Assembly: GCF_000012365.1 (NCBI RefSeq)
Contig: NC_007650.1
Span: 1,922,001 to 1,986,000 of the forward strand
DNA: 64,000 bases
Reading direction: 5' to 3'
From: Burkholderia thailandensis E264
Lineage (GTDB): Bacteria > Pseudomonadota > Gammaproteobacteria > Burkholderiales > Burkholderiaceae
The notes below the pieces were generated by a model, which was not told the origin of the DNA, ran no database searches, and saw only the letters and a program-made list of their open reading frames with translations. Of the stretch, positions 1-9,006 are shown piece after piece (the stretch's first letter is position 1; each line of letters opens with the position of its first letter). Both the position numbers and the translations under genes were made by a program.

Positions 1-78
1 TCGCGCGCCTGCACGCCCGCCGCCTCGCCCGCGTTGTCACGAACGCTCCGCCGGTGGCGGCCGACGTCCGCAAGCTGC

Positions 79-120
79 CACCTCTCCGAGGTGCGCGCAC
101 TGGAATGCGATTCCTATAAC
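79..120 (+). promoter_or_regulatory. Candidate promoter/operator of the lectin gene
   Basis: A perfect 6-bp dyad (CACCTC, 3-nt spacer, GAGGTG) lies at 79-93. A second small dyad, GGAAT-GCG-ATTCC, lies at 102-114. A TATAAC hexamer resembling a -10 box is at 115-120, but no good -35 box precedes it. The position, 72 bp upstream of the lectin start, fits a regulated promoter. This is suggestive only. Confidence 0.25.
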
Positions 121-191
121 GCTCGTACGGCCGTCCGCCGTTGACGAGTCCGTGCATCGGCCCTCATCAACAATACGATGGAGAATTCGAC

Positions 192-515
192 ATGACTCAA
201 AAATTCGTCGGTACGCACGTCGTCGGTCCGCGCGAGAAACTGCCGTCCGGCAAGCCCTGGATCAATACGCCGCTGACCGTCAAGGTCCCGTTCCCGGCAG
301 CGTTCAGCGCCATTCCCGTTGTCGTCGCGAGCGCGTTGCAGGACCCGAAACATACGTCCTCGTACCCGGACACGTTCGCCGTCACCGTGATCGGCGTCAC
401 CAAGACCGATTTCACGGTCAACATCTGCCGCACCGACTACGTGCGCGACAATTACACGACGAGCGGGTGGGGGCAGAATCTGCATCTGTCGTACATCGCC
501 GAGACGCCCGCGTGA
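192..515 (+). CDS. H-type lectin domain protein
   Basis: A 107-aa protein that is almost entirely one H-type lectin fold (the carbohydrate-binding domain of snail agglutinin and the discoidin C-terminus). Family-like features are the strand VPFPAAFSAIPVVVASAL, the central FAVTVIGVTKTDFTVNI and a C-terminal LSYIAETPA resembling the usual SWIA ending. There is no signal peptide or membrane segment, so it is predicted to be cytoplasmic or released by a non-classical route. I chose the ATG at 192 because GGAG sits about 10 nt upstream; an ATG at 141 would only add non-family residues. It stands alone, with no enzyme or secretion gene beside it. By family knowledge it should bind sugars such as GalNAc-type glycans; the actual ligand cannot be read from sequence. 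Confidence 0.72.
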   Translation: MTQKFVGTHVVGPREKLPSGKPWINTPLTVKVPFPAAFSAIPVVVASALQDPKHTSSYPDTFAVTVIGVTKTDFTVNICRTDYVRDNYTTSGWGQNLHLSYIAETPA

Positions 516-570
516 CGCAGCGCCGGGCGTTGCATTCGCGTCGCGCGATGCGCGCCCGACATGCGTGCGG

Positions 571-615
571 AAAACGGCGATGCCCGCCGAATCGCGGTTG
601 CGACGGGCATCGCCG
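571..615 (-). terminator. Rho-independent terminator of the cytosine operon
   Basis: A perfect 12-bp stem (CGGCGATGCCCG paired with CGGGCATCGCCG) encloses a 17-nt loop at 575-615. Read on the minus strand it is followed by TTTT (571-574), the normal intrinsic-terminator layout. It lies about 180 bp beyond the codA stop. It also faces the end of the lectin gene and may act in both directions. Confidence 0.65.
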
Positions 616-798
616 CCGATCGGCCTGTTCAGCCGGTCACGCCTTTGTCTCCTTCCCCCGCGCGCTGCGCTCGTTCCGCCCGCGACGCGCCCCTCCCCGC
701 GCCTTCCTTGCCTCCTGCGCGCTCGAGCCCGAATGTCGCATCGAAGAACGCGGCGAGCGGTGGAAGCTGGGGCCCGGACCGCTCGCCGCCGTCATGCG

Positions 799-2055
799 TC
801 AGCGCGCGGCCGGGTAGTCGATGCGCTCGGGCACGCGGCGCATGATCACGTCGCCGCCCCGAATCGACAGCAGCGCCTTCGCCTGCCGGCGCAACGCCTC
901 GTAATCGTCGGATGCGTCGAGCACGACGAGATTCGCGGGGCGCCCCGGCTCGATTCCGTAGCGCTCGCCGAGATGCATCGCGCGCGCGCTATGGTCGGTG
1001 ACGAAATCAAGAGCGCGTGCGAGATCCTGATAGCCCATCATGTGGCAAATGTGCAGCCCCGCGTCGAGCACGCGCAGGATGTTGCCGTTGCCGAGCGGAT
1101 ACCACGGGTCCCGAATCGAATCCTGGCCGAAGCACACGTTCATCCCGGCTCGATCGAGCTCGGCGACGCGCGTGAGCCCGCGGCGCTTCGGAAACGTGTC
1201 GAAGCGGCCTTGCAGATGGATGCTCTCGGTCGGACACGAGATGAAGTTGATCTCCGAGCGCTTCAGCAAGCGGAACAGCTTCGAGCAGTACGCATTGTCG
1301 TACGAGCCCATCGCGGTCGTGTGGCTCGCCGTCACGCGCGCGCCGACGCCGCGCACGCGCGCTTGCTCGGCGAGCACCTCGAGAAAACGCGAGTTCGGAT
1401 CGTCGGTTTCGTCGCAATGCACGTCGACGAGGCAGCCGCTGCGATCGGCGAGATCCATCAGGAACTCGATCGAGCTCACGCCCTGCTCGCGCGTGTTCTC
1501 GAAGTGCGGAATGCCGCCGACGACGTCCGCGCCCATCGCGATCGCGCGCGCCATCAGCGCGCGGCCGCCGTCGAACGATTCGATCCCTTCCTGCGGAAAC
1601 GCGACGATCTGCAGATCGATCAGCCCGCGCGCCTCGTCCTTCACTTCGAGCATCGCTTGCAGCGCCGCGAGCGAAGGATCGGTCACGTCGACGTGGGTGC
1701 GCACGTGCTGAATGCCGTGATCGCGCAGCATCCCGATCGCCGCATGCGCGCGCGCCTTCGTGTCCTCGTGCGTGATCGTCGCCTTGCGCTGCGCCCAGCG
1801 CTCGATTCCCTCGAACAGCGTGCCGCTCATGTTCCACTCGGGCTCGCCCGCCGTCAGCACCGCATCCAGGTGGATGTGCGGCTCGACGAGCGGCGGAATC
1901 ACGAGCTTGCCGCCGACATCGATTTCATCCGCGCGCGGCGCGCCTTGCGCATCGATGCGCGCCGGCTGCGGCGTGACGCTCGCGATCGTCGCGCCGTCGA
2001 GCGCGATGCTGAAAAGGCCGCTGCGCTTGCGCAGCGTCGCGTTGATGAGCTTCAT
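799..2055 (-). CDS. codA: Cytosine deaminase
   Basis: A 418-aa amidohydrolase that hydrolyses cytosine to uracil and ammonia in the cytoplasm (pyrimidine salvage). The metal-binding HIHLD motif is at residues 60-64. Next come VHCDETDD, supplying the His and Glu of the active site, SHTTAMGSY, and FGQDSIRDPWYPLGNGN with the catalytic Asp; all match the CodA pattern. The start at 2055 has AGGAG 8 nt upstream. The ATG overlaps the stop of the PucR regulator gene by one base (TGATG), so translation is probably coupled. Together with the upstream cytosine permease this makes a complete uptake-and-deamination operon. No truncation or missing active-site residue is visible. Related N-isopropylammelide-type deaminases are the main alternative, but the permease partner favours cytosine. 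Confidence 0.92.
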   Translation of the reverse strand: MKLINATLRKRSGLFSIALDGATIASVTPQPARIDAQGAPRADEIDVGGKLVIPPLVEPHIHLDAVLTAGEPEWNMSGTLFEGIERWAQRKATITHEDTKARAHAAIGMLRDHGIQHVRTHVDVTDPSLAALQAMLEVKDEARGLIDLQIVAFPQEGIESFDGGRALMARAIAMGADVVGGIPHFENTREQGVSSIEFLMDLADRSGCLVDVHCDETDDPNSRFLEVLAEQARVRGVGARVTASHTTAMGSYDNAYCSKLFRLLKRSEINFISCPTESIHLQGRFDTFPKRRGLTRVAELDRAGMNVCFGQDSIRDPWYPLGNGNILRVLDAGLHICHMMGYQDLARALDFVTDHSARAMHLGERYGIEPGRPANLVVLDASDDYEALRRQAKALLSIRGGDVIMRRVPERIDYPAAR

Positions 2056-3287
2056 CAGAACTCCTGTCGTTGCGTATCCGACATCCGCCACGCGAGCAGC
2101 GCGACGGACGCGTTCAACCGAAAATACGGATCGGCGAGCGATTGCCCCGACTGCGTCTCGATCCTGCGCAGCCGGTGGTTAAGCGTATTGCGATGGATCG
2201 ACAACTGCTCGGCCGCCTTGATCGCGTTGCCGTTTTCCTGAAGCAGCGCTTCGAGCGTTTCGATCAGCATCGTCGGATGCTTGCGGTTGCTGTCGAGCAG
2301 ATTGCCGAGCGTTTCCTTCACGAAGCCGTCGATCAGCGTCGGATCGGGGATCGCCGCGAGCAGCTTCAGCACGCCGAGCTCGCTGTAATCGCACAGCCCC
2401 TGCCCCGCGCGCATGCCCTCGGCGACGCCGAGCGCCTGCCGCGCCTCGGCGAGGCCGCGGCAGTAATGGCGCGCGGCGCCGACCGTCGACGAGATCCCGA
2501 CGAACAGCGTGAGCGCGCCGATCTGCGGGTTCAATGCGTCGCGCAGCGCGCCGAGCGCGAGCTTTTGCTTCCTGAAGCGCGGATCGTCGCACGGCAGCAG
2601 CAGCACGAACAGCTCGCCCTGCTCGACCACCGGCAGCGCGCCGTCCTCATCGCGCAGCCAGTCGTCCAGGCCGCGCTGAACCGTCCGTCGCGCATCCTGC
2701 AGCAGCGCCTCCGCCGTGGCCGGATCGCGGCCGTCGAAGAGCGCGGGCACGCCTGCGAGCCGCAGCGCGACGACGCGGCGCGGCCGATCGAGCGCGAGCT
2801 GCAGGTTGCGCGCGCGATGAGCCGCGATGTCGATGCTCGGATAATCGCCCGTCAGCAACTGGTTCACGATGTCGCGCTGCGAGCGCAGCGTGTTCTCGTG
2901 GCGCACGAGCGCGGTGCCGATCAGTTGCGTGACGATCACCATCTTCAGCAGATACGGCTGCTCGATCAGCGGGATGTCGAGCTGCTCGGCGAGCGCCGCG
3001 ACCGAATCGGGAATGCGGCGAATGAACGCCTCGCCCGTCAGGATCACCATCCCGGCGATGCCGCTTCTCGCGCCCTCGCGAATCAACTGCAGCAGGTTCG
3101 CCTCGTCGCGCGGGTGATTGATCCCGGTGACGAACACGAGCTCGCCGCCCATCACCCAATCGGCGATGCCCTCGTTCTCCGCGACGTAGTACCAGCGCAC
3201 CGGCCGTTGCACGCCGCGCTCGCCCGCGCGCAGTTCGAGCTCTTCGAGACCGGGCAGTTGCAGGATCTCGCTGATGGTCAGACTCAT
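2055..3287 (-). CDS. PucR-family transcriptional regulator
   Basis: A 410-aa regulator. The N-terminal half is a PucR purine-catabolism-type sensor region starting MSLTISEILQLPGL and running into a LVFVTGINHP segment. The middle is a GGDEF-like/CdaR-type linker. The C-terminus is a PucR helix-turn-helix (LLQENGNAIKAAEQLSIHRN, then TLNHRLRRIE). PucR proteins usually respond to purine or pyrimidine metabolites or small nitrogen compounds. Here the gene sits between permease and deaminase genes, 4 bp after the permease stop and 1 bp overlapping codA, so local control of cytosine use is the natural inference. I took the start at 3287 because GGGAGAG lies about 9 nt upstream and the conserved domain begins there; upstream in-frame residues are Arg/Ser-rich and look non-coding. 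Confidence 0.9.
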   Translation of the reverse strand: MSLTISEILQLPGLEELELRAGERGVQRPVRWYYVAENEGIADWVMGGELVFVTGINHPRDEANLLQLIREGARSGIAGMVILTGEAFIRRIPDSVAALAEQLDIPLIEQPYLLKMVIVTQLIGTALVRHENTLRSQRDIVNQLLTGDYPSIDIAAHRARNLQLALDRPRRVVALRLAGVPALFDGRDPATAEALLQDARRTVQRGLDDWLRDEDGALPVVEQGELFVLLLPCDDPRFRKQKLALGALRDALNPQIGALTLFVGISSTVGAARHYCRGLAEARQALGVAEGMRAGQGLCDYSELGVLKLLAAIPDPTLIDGFVKETLGNLLDSNRKHPTMLIETLEALLQENGNAIKAAEQLSIHRNTLNHRLRRIETQSGQSLADPYFRLNASVALLAWRMSDTQRQEF

Positions 3288-3291
3288 CGCT

Positions 3292-4554
3292 TCACTCTCC
3301 CTGGACCGACGGCGCGCGCACCGCGCGGCCCGCGATCTGCACGAACACGATGTAGCAGAGCGACGACGCGGCGATGCCGACGAGCGGCGCGATCCACGGC
3401 GACGCGTACGCGAGCGCCGCGCCGATCGCGTACGCGGCGAGCCCGGCGACATTGAAGCGCGGCAGCCGGGCCGTCGCGATCGCCGGATAGCGGCCGCGGT
3501 GGCGATACCAGAAGTCGGCCAGAATCACGCCGCCGACGGGCGGAATGATCGAGCCGAGCAGGATCAGGAACGGAATCAGCAGCTCGTACATGCCGCCGAT
3601 CGCGAGCACGATGCCGACCGCCGCGCCGACGAGCGTCAGCGTGCGGCGGCGCTCGCTGCGCAGCAGATGGCAGGCGGCCGCGGACACGTTGTAGATCGTC
3701 GGCCCCTGGATCGTCCACAGGTTCAGGCACAGCATCACGACGGCCGCGATCGACAGCCCCTGCAGCATCATCACCTCGACGATGTCGGGCTGCTGATAGA
3801 CGATCGCGCAATAGGCGCCCGCGACGATCATCAACCCGTTGCCGACGAAAAAGCCGATCATGCTCGCGATGACGGCCGCGCGGCCGCTCTTCGCGAGCCG
3901 CGTCCAGTTCGTCGCCTGCGTCGCGCCGCTCGCGAACGTGCCGAACACCATCGTGACCGCGGCGGCGAAGCTCATCGGCCGCGTCGGCACGATCTTCGCG
4001 AGGCCCGCCCAGCCGCCGACGTCGCGCGTCGCGATCCACATCGACACGACGAGCAGCACGAACATCAGCGGCACCGACACGCGCGACAGCGCGTCCATCC
4101 CGCGATAGCCGACGATCGCGGTGATCGAGAAGCCGAACCCGAACAGCACCATCAGCGGCGCCGTCACCGATGCGGGCCAGCCGAGCAGCTTGACGAGCAC
4201 GATCGCCACCGTCGCGGTGCCCCACGCGTACCAGCCGAGCTCGGCGAAGCCGAGCAGGAAATCGGACAGCTTGCTGCCGACCTCACCGAAGCAGAAGCGC
4301 CCCATCAGCACCGAATTGAGCCCGCTGCGCGACGCGACGAACGCGAGCGCGGCCGCGTAGGCGGCGAGCAGCAGATTGCCGACGACCGCGACCCACAGCA
4401 TGTCGACGACGCGAAACGCGACGCCGATCTTGCCGCCCGCGAACATCGTGCCCGTGAAAAACGTGAAGCTGAGCAGCACCATCGTGATCGACAGTGCGCC
4501 TTTGCGCTCGTGCGCCGGCACTTCGCTCAATGAAAATTCGCCCCGTGTCGCCAT
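3292..4554 (-). CDS. codB: Cytosine permease (NCS1 family)
   Basis: A 420-aa inner-membrane transporter, the same length as E. coli CodB. It has about 12 hydrophobic segments, including FTGTMFAGGKIGVAF near the N-terminus and GFGFSITAIVGYRGM in the middle. The late LILLGSIIPPVGGVILADFW and the C-terminal FADFWYRH-like region are typical NCS1 nucleobase:cation symporter signatures. It should import cytosine with Na+ or H+. The start at 4554 is set by GGAGA upstream and by the MATRGEFSLSEVP N-terminus typical of the family; a longer frame to 4671 adds Arg-rich non-family sequence. It is the first gene of the permease-PucR-deaminase operon. Confidence 0.9.
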   Translation of the reverse strand: MATRGEFSLSEVPAHERKGALSITMVLLSFTFFTGTMFAGGKIGVAFRVVDMLWVAVVGNLLLAAYAAALAFVASRSGLNSVLMGRFCFGEVGSKLSDFLLGFAELGWYAWGTATVAIVLVKLLGWPASVTAPLMVLFGFGFSITAIVGYRGMDALSRVSVPLMFVLLVVSMWIATRDVGGWAGLAKIVPTRPMSFAAAVTMVFGTFASGATQATNWTRLAKSGRAAVIASMIGFFVGNGLMIVAGAYCAIVYQQPDIVEVMMLQGLSIAAVVMLCLNLWTIQGPTIYNVSAAACHLLRSERRRTLTLVGAAVGIVLAIGGMYELLIPFLILLGSIIPPVGGVILADFWYRHRGRYPAIATARLPRFNVAGLAAYAIGAALAYASPWIAPLVGIAASSLCYIVFVQIAGRAVRAPSVQGE

Positions 4555-5095
4555 CGTCTTTTGGTCTCCAGCATTCCAGCGTGAACGGATGATGCGCGGC
4601 CGGCAAAGCCGCCGCATCCCGATTCGGACAATTAATACCGAAATCGAACTCGAGTATGGCAAAGCGGACAATTCCCGTCATTCACCTTGCACAAGCAGCG
4701 CGCATCACGCCGCCACCCGGGCGCCATTTTACTGTGCAAAGCGCTCAACACAATAATACGATTAAAGAGGAATAATTCGAGCGGAGAAAACCGCTTCGCG
4801 CCGGGATCGAAATAATTTCCGATTATGTCCGGATATTGGCGGACAAAATCCCGGGAAACCGGTTGGCAGGCGCTTGCAAAAACATGCGAAAAATGCGGCG
4901 GGAACGGCGTGCGCATTCGGCGATTCTCGCCGGCGGCCGATTTGCCGATTGCGCTGCGCCATGCAAAGCGCCGCCAAACGCACGCGCGACACGACGCGTT
5001 GGCGGCGTCGCGACGGCATCAACGGAAGCCGCCGCGGCAATACGACAACCCAGCGACGCGCCGTGCGAACCGCACGCCGCGTTGCGACGACGCGC
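4555..5095. other. Intergenic region upstream of the cytosine operon
   Basis: About 540 bp with no convincing gene. The stretch from about 4,620 to 4,860 is clearly more AT-rich than its surroundings, with runs such as ACAATTAATACCGAAA and AATAATACGATTAAAGAGG. It most likely holds the promoter and operators of the minus-strand operon. No -35/-10 pair could be assigned with confidence. Short open frames here have no family resemblance. Confidence 0.5.
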
Positions 5096-5526
5096 TCACC
5101 GCCCGCCTTCGATCGAAAGCCCGCCGTGCCGCCCGGCGTCTTCGCGCGACACGCGGCGCACCGTCTGGCCGAACGTCCGGACGTGCCCCTCCGGGCCGCA
5201 TGGGCAATACGTGCGGTCGCCATAGAACTGACCGGCGGGCGCCTGCAGGATCGCCGCGCCCGCGGCGCGGGCTGGTTCGCAATGCGCGTCGATGCCGGAC
5301 CGGAGTTGCACGTGCACGCGTTGCGCGTTCCCGCCGCCGAGCGACTCGGGGCTGACCGCGAAGTCGCGCCAGCCGCTCGCGCCGATCATCACGATGCCGC
5401 CGCCGAACGCCATCTCGGCGTGCGCGATGCGCCCTTGCGCATCGCGCTGATGACAACGCCGCGCGCGAAACCGAATGCGCGCCCGAGCCATTCGAGCGCG
5501 GCGCGCGGATCGCGGTGTGCGAACCG
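5096..5526 (-). pseudogene. Decayed glyoxalase/VOC-family protein
   Basis: Remnant of a VOC (vicinal oxygen chelate, PhnB/glyoxalase-like) gene. In one frame, directly after the porin stop, the sequence reads HRDPRAALEWLGRAFGFA, the usual first helix of the family. It then shifts frame near 5,455 and continues as DAQGRIAHAEMAFGGGIVM, then a GGNAQRVHVQL strand, IDAHCEPARAAGA and FYGDRTYCPCGPEGHVRTFG. These are the standard VOC metal-site strands, ending at the TGA at 5096. There is no start codon and the first roughly ten residues are missing. The junction lies exactly at the porin stop codon, which suggests a deletion that joined the two. It probably makes no functional product. A sequencing indel could explain the frameshift but not the absent start. 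Confidence 0.7.
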
Positions 5527-6681
5527 TCAGAAGCGCGTGCGCAGGCCGACCGCCGCGACGACTTGATTGCCCGTCGACGACGCGCCACCCGCGGTGTTGA
5601 TCATCGCGACGTAATTGCGGCCCGACGCATGCTGGTACATGCCTTCGAGGTAGACGTCGGTGCGCACCGACAAGCGGTACACCGCCATCAGGTCGACCTG
5701 ATGCCACTTCGGATCGGAACCGTATTTGACGGTGTTCTCGACGTGGCCGTTCGTGTACGTGTACGCGCCGCCGACGCTGAACGCGGGCGTCAGTTGATAC
5801 TTGCCGTTCAGCTCGTAGTTGTCGAAACGCACCGTGCCGCCCGTCGAGCCGAACGATGCGGTGTTCTCGTATTCGGCGCGCGTGTAGACGAAGCCGAGCG
5901 TCGCGGGGCCGAACGCGTAGTTCAGGCCGCCGCCGTACGAGCGCATCCGGTCCGCGCCGAGCGAGAAGCCGCCCTTGCCGTTCGCCGCCGATTCGACGAT
6001 GTCGACCGCGCCCGGGCTGCCCGCGGTCGTGCCCTTCGAGCCATTGATCTGCAGATAGCCGGCCGCGACGTTCAGCGGCCCGCGCGTGTAGCTCGCGCCG
6101 AAGCTGTATGCGCGGTTCGTCGCGAAATCGGTGCTGTTCGACATCGCGTACATGCCGCCGAACTTCAGGCCCGCGTACGTGTTGCTCGTGTACTTGATCG
6201 CGTTGTTGATCCGCAGCGAGTGGTTCAGGTTGTCGTTGTCGAACGGATGCGCGAAGCTCGCGTCGCCGAACGTGCCCGCCGTCGCCGACAGCGGCGCGAC
6301 GAAATCGACGAGCGAATCGTATTGCCGGCCGATCGTCAGGGTGCCGAAACGATCGTCGGACAGCCCCACATACGCGAACCGGCCGAACAGCCGGCCGTCC
6401 TGGCCCAGCTTGCCGTTCTCGACGTTGAAGCCGTTCTCCAGCACGAACAGCGCCTTCAGGCCGCCGCCGAGATCCTCGGTGCCCCGCAGGCCGAAGCGGG
6501 TGCCGTTCACGGCGCCCGTCGTCGCCTGCACGAGGCCGCCGTGCGAATTGCCGCTCGCGACGTTGTTCGTGTACATGATGCCCGCGTCGATCAGGCCGTA
6601 CAGCGTGACCGAGCTCTGCGCGTGTGCGGCCGTCGCGGCCAGGACCCCTGCGGTTGCGCATGCAAACCGGATGTTTTTCAC
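5527..6681 (-). CDS. OmpC-type general porin
   Basis: A 384-aa trimeric outer-membrane beta-barrel porin for diffusion of small solutes. It has a signal peptide ([21 protein letters not shown], cut before QSSVTLYG). The mature N-terminus [18 protein letters not shown] is the Burkholderia/Neisseria porin signature. Alternating strands follow, including [20 protein letters not shown], and the protein ends in GLRTRF with the C-terminal Phe needed for BAM insertion. The start codon is GTG at 6681 with AAGGAG 7 nt upstream. It reads divergently from the DUF4148 gene. Immediately behind its stop lies a broken VOC gene, so the original downstream neighbour has been lost. Confidence 0.93.
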   Translation of the reverse strand: MKNIRFACATAGVLAATAAHAQSSVTLYGLIDAGIMYTNNVASGNSHGGLVQATTGAVNGTRFGLRGTEDLGGGLKALFVLENGFNVENGKLGQDGRLFGRFAYVGLSDDRFGTLTIGRQYDSLVDFVAPLSATAGTFGDASFAHPFDNDNLNHSLRINNAIKYTSNTYAGLKFGGMYAMSNSTDFATNRAYSFGASYTRGPLNVAAGYLQINGSKGTTAGSPGAVDIVESAANGKGGFSLGADRMRSYGGGLNYAFGPATLGFVYTRAEYENTASFGSTGGTVRFDNYELNGKYQLTPAFSVGGAYTYTNGHVENTVKYGSDPKWHQVDLMAVYRLSVRTDVYLEGMYQHASGRNYVAMINTAGGASSTGNQVVAAVGLRTRF

Positions 6682-7001
6682 AACGAAACTCCTTGTTGAT
6701 TGGAATGAAACGACTCGATCCGACGACGGTCGAGTTTAGGGATTCGTGCGCCGCGGATCTGCGGCCCGACGCGCAGCGCTTCTTTGCGCAGGCCGGAACG
6801 AACGGACACATTTCCGTCACGAAGCCGCCCCCCCGATCGGCCGCGCGACACGCGCGGCGCGCCCTTCAGTGTTGTGCAATCCGGAAGGCTGCTTGCCGGC
6901 GCGGCCGGTTTTTCCACGCGCGGCGGCTGCGTAGACTTGGTCTCGTCAGTCCGGATCGCCGATCGCGGACTGCATCGAATCGAATCACACTGGAGGTCAT
7001 C
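6682..7001. promoter_or_regulatory. Divergent promoter region, porin / DUF4148
   Basis: A 320-bp gap between two divergent envelope genes must carry both promoters. A CTCGA...TCGAG dyad is present at about 6,715-6,736, close to the porin start. No clear sigma-70 boxes or known operator could be assigned. Confidence 0.35.
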
Positions 7002-7304
7002 TTGAAATCGATCGTCGTCACCGCCGCCGCCGCACTCGTGCTCGCCGCGCCGGCCGTCTCGTTTGCTCAATCGTCGAACGGCTCGCTCACGCGCGCGCAA
7101 GTCATTCAGGAGCTCGTCGATCTGGAATCGGTCGGCTACCAGCCGTCGCGCGGCAACGACAACACCTACCCCGACGACATCCAGAGCGCGCAGCGCCGCC
7201 TCGACGCGAAGCGTCTCGCCGCGCGCAAGGCGGCCGAGGCCGCGTACGGCCCGGCCGTCGCGGGCGCCGCGCAGGCGGGCAAGCCTGCGGCCGGCGCGCG
7301 GTAA
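7002..7304 (+). CDS. DUF4148 small secreted protein
   Basis: A 100-aa exported protein beginning at TTG (7002), chosen because GGAGG lies 6 nt upstream and because the encoded [20 protein letters not shown] is a clean signal peptide. The mature part contains [20 protein letters not shown] and [20 protein letters not shown], the pattern of the DUF4148 family, of which Burkholderia genomes carry many copies. The C-terminus is Ala/Gly-rich. No enzymatic motif is visible and the function is unknown; the periplasm is the likely location. A good intrinsic terminator follows about 50 bp downstream, so it is a single-gene transcript. Confidence 0.75.
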   Translation: MKSIVVTAAAALVLAAPAVSFAQSSNGSLTRAQVIQELVDLESVGYQPSRGNDNTYPDDIQSAQRRLDAKRLAARKAAEAAYGPAVAGAAQAGKPAAGAR

Positions 7305-7351
7305 GCGAGCGTCGTTCGACAGGCATCGTTCAGGGAGGCGTCGTCAGTGAA

Positions 7352-7380
7352 GAGGCAGGCGCGCGACGCGCCGCCTCTTT
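7352..7380 (+). terminator. Rho-independent terminator after DUF4148 gene
   Basis: GAGGC-(A)-GGCGCG pairs with CGCGCC-GCCTC around a CGA loop, with one bulged A, and runs directly into TTT. It is 47 bp past the DUF4148 stop. Confidence 0.7.
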
Positions 7381-7790
7381 GCCGGTTGATGTTTGACGTT
7401 TGCTGTTTTGCCGCTTTGTTGCCTTGCTCTTACCGCTTGGCCCGCGCGCCTTGCCGAAGCTATCGCGCCGCTCCCGCACCAGCAAGCCGTCGCCGTGCGC
7501 ATCGCTCCGGCATTCCGGCAGCCCGCGCCGAGGCTCACGCGGCGATCACGCGACGATCGCCGTGAAGGAGCGCCGCGCCGCATCCCGAGCCCGGTATGCG
7601 ATTGCCTTTCACGACCGACGCGACAGGCACGGACAACACGGCACGGGCATCGCTCAATGCGATACGCGGACATACGGACATGCTGATATACGAACACGCG
7701 CGACACGCGATGCACGACACGCGATGCGCCGCCGCCCAACGCACGCGGGCACGCGGCGGCGCATCGCGCCGACATCGAAGAATGGATCGC
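7381..7790. other. Non-coding stretch between DUF4148 and LysR genes
   Basis: About 410 bp between the terminator of the DUF4148 gene and the end of the LysR gene. Short open frames on both strands are Arg/Ala/Ser-rich, lack ribosome-binding sites and show no family signal. The segment 7,660-7,730 has several imperfect GACACGCGATGC-like direct repeats. Nothing else was recognised. Confidence 0.5.
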
Positions 7791-8801
7791 TCAGTGGCTG
7801 AGCGCGTGCGCCGATTCGAGTCCGACGTCGAGCGCGCCGGCGATCGCGCTTTGCGTCGCGTCGGACGCTTGCGCGACGATCGCCGACAGCATCGCCTCGT
7901 CGCGCGCGATCATCTTCGGCATGTGAAAGCGCAGCGCTTCGACCCAGGTGCGCACTTTCGCATCGATGAAGCGGCGCGACGGATACAGCGCGTAGACGTT
8001 CATCTTCTGCAGCCGGTGCGCGGGCAGCACGCGCACGAGGTTGCCGCAGCGCAGGTCCTCGATCGCCGCGTAAAGCGGCAGCATGCCGATGCCGATGCCC
8101 GCGCGGATCGCGACCGCGAGCGACTCGGCGGTATTGGTCTGCACCGGGCCGTCGACCTTGATCTCCTCGGCGCCGTTCGGCCCTTCGAGCAGCCATTCGT
8201 TCGTCGGGAACGCCGGCGTGCGCAGCGTGAGGCACGCGTGCCGCGCGAGATCGCGCGGCGTGCGCGGCGCGCCGTGCGCGCGCAGATACGCGGGCGTCGC
8301 GCACAGAATGCTGAACGTCGAGCCGAGCAGATGCGACACCAGCTCGGAATCGGGCAGCGACGATGCGGTCACGACCGCCATGTCGCTCGATCCGTCGAAC
8401 AGGTCCGGCATCCGCTGCGACAGCGTGAGCTCGATCGATACGTCCGGATGCTGGCTGCGGTACGCGGTGAGCGCGGGCAGCACATAGTGCTGGCCGATGC
8501 TCGCGAAGCTGTGCATCCGCAGCACGCCTGCCGGGCGCTCGTGCGCGCAGCTCGCCTCTTCTTCGGCCTGATCGACGTCGGCGAGAATCTGCCGGCAGCG
8601 CAGCAGATAGCGCTCGCCCGCGGGCGTCAACGCGAGGCGCCGCGTCGAGCGGTTCATCAGGCGCGTGCGCAGCCGCGCCTCGAGCTCCGACACAGCGCGC
8701 GACATCGCGCCCGTCGTCGAATTCAGCGATTGCGCGGCCGCCGTGAAGCTGCCCGCCTCCACCACGCGGGCGAACACCCGCATGTTCTGTAGCGTATCCA
8801 T
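7791..8801 (-). CDS. LysR-family transcriptional regulator
   Basis: A 336-aa LysR regulator. The N-terminal winged helix-turn-helix is clear (MDTLQNMRVFARVVEAGSFT, then AAAQSLNSTTGAMSRAVSEL and LMNRSTRRLALTPAGERYL). A substrate-binding effector domain follows from about residue 95 (GVLRMHSFASIGQHYVLPAL). The start at 8801 is supported by GACGGGA about 8 nt upstream and by the conserved domain beginning there. It is divergent from an FUSC-type exporter gene, the same arrangement as aaeR and the aae pump in enterobacteria, so control of that exporter in response to an aromatic acid is a fair inference. The ligand is unknown. Confidence 0.92.
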   Translation of the reverse strand: MDTLQNMRVFARVVEAGSFTAAAQSLNSTTGAMSRAVSELEARLRTRLMNRSTRRLALTPAGERYLLRCRQILADVDQAEEEASCAHERPAGVLRMHSFASIGQHYVLPALTAYRSQHPDVSIELTLSQRMPDLFDGSSDMAVVTASSLPDSELVSHLLGSTFSILCATPAYLRAHGAPRTPRDLARHACLTLRTPAFPTNEWLLEGPNGAEEIKVDGPVQTNTAESLAVAIRAGIGIGMLPLYAAIEDLRCGNLVRVLPAHRLQKMNVYALYPSRRFIDAKVRTWVEALRFHMPKMIARDEAMLSAIVAQASDATQSAIAGALDVGLESAHALSH

Positions 8802-8866
8802 TCCCGTCCGAAACGTATGTAGAGACGATATTGTCCTCCAGCAGGGCCCGCACATTGTTGCCGCCA

Positions 8867-8883
8867 CGGCAACTATGGTTTCC
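8867..8883. promoter_or_regulatory. Candidate LysR operator
   Basis: A perfect dyad, GTTGCCG-CCA-CGGCAAC, lies between the divergent LysR and FUSC genes. It contains T-N11-A (T at 8869, A at 8881), the core of LysR-type recognition sites. It is the only strong dyad seen in this 205-bp gap. Confidence 0.4.
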
Positions 8884-9006
8884 CCGCGCCCGCGTTAATG
8901 CGCGTGCGCGCGGCTCCTACAATCGGCGCCTCTCCGGTCGGCCTGGCAGCGTCGCGCGAGGCCGGAGGCCCTCGATTCGCGCCCGCCAGAAGCACCGCCC
9001 ACCACC

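Noticed and set aside
4632..4916. A 94-codon minus-strand frame in the AT-rich gap upstream of the cytosine operon
   Set aside because: No ribosome-binding site and no recognisable family. The balanced composition is explained by the local AT-richness.
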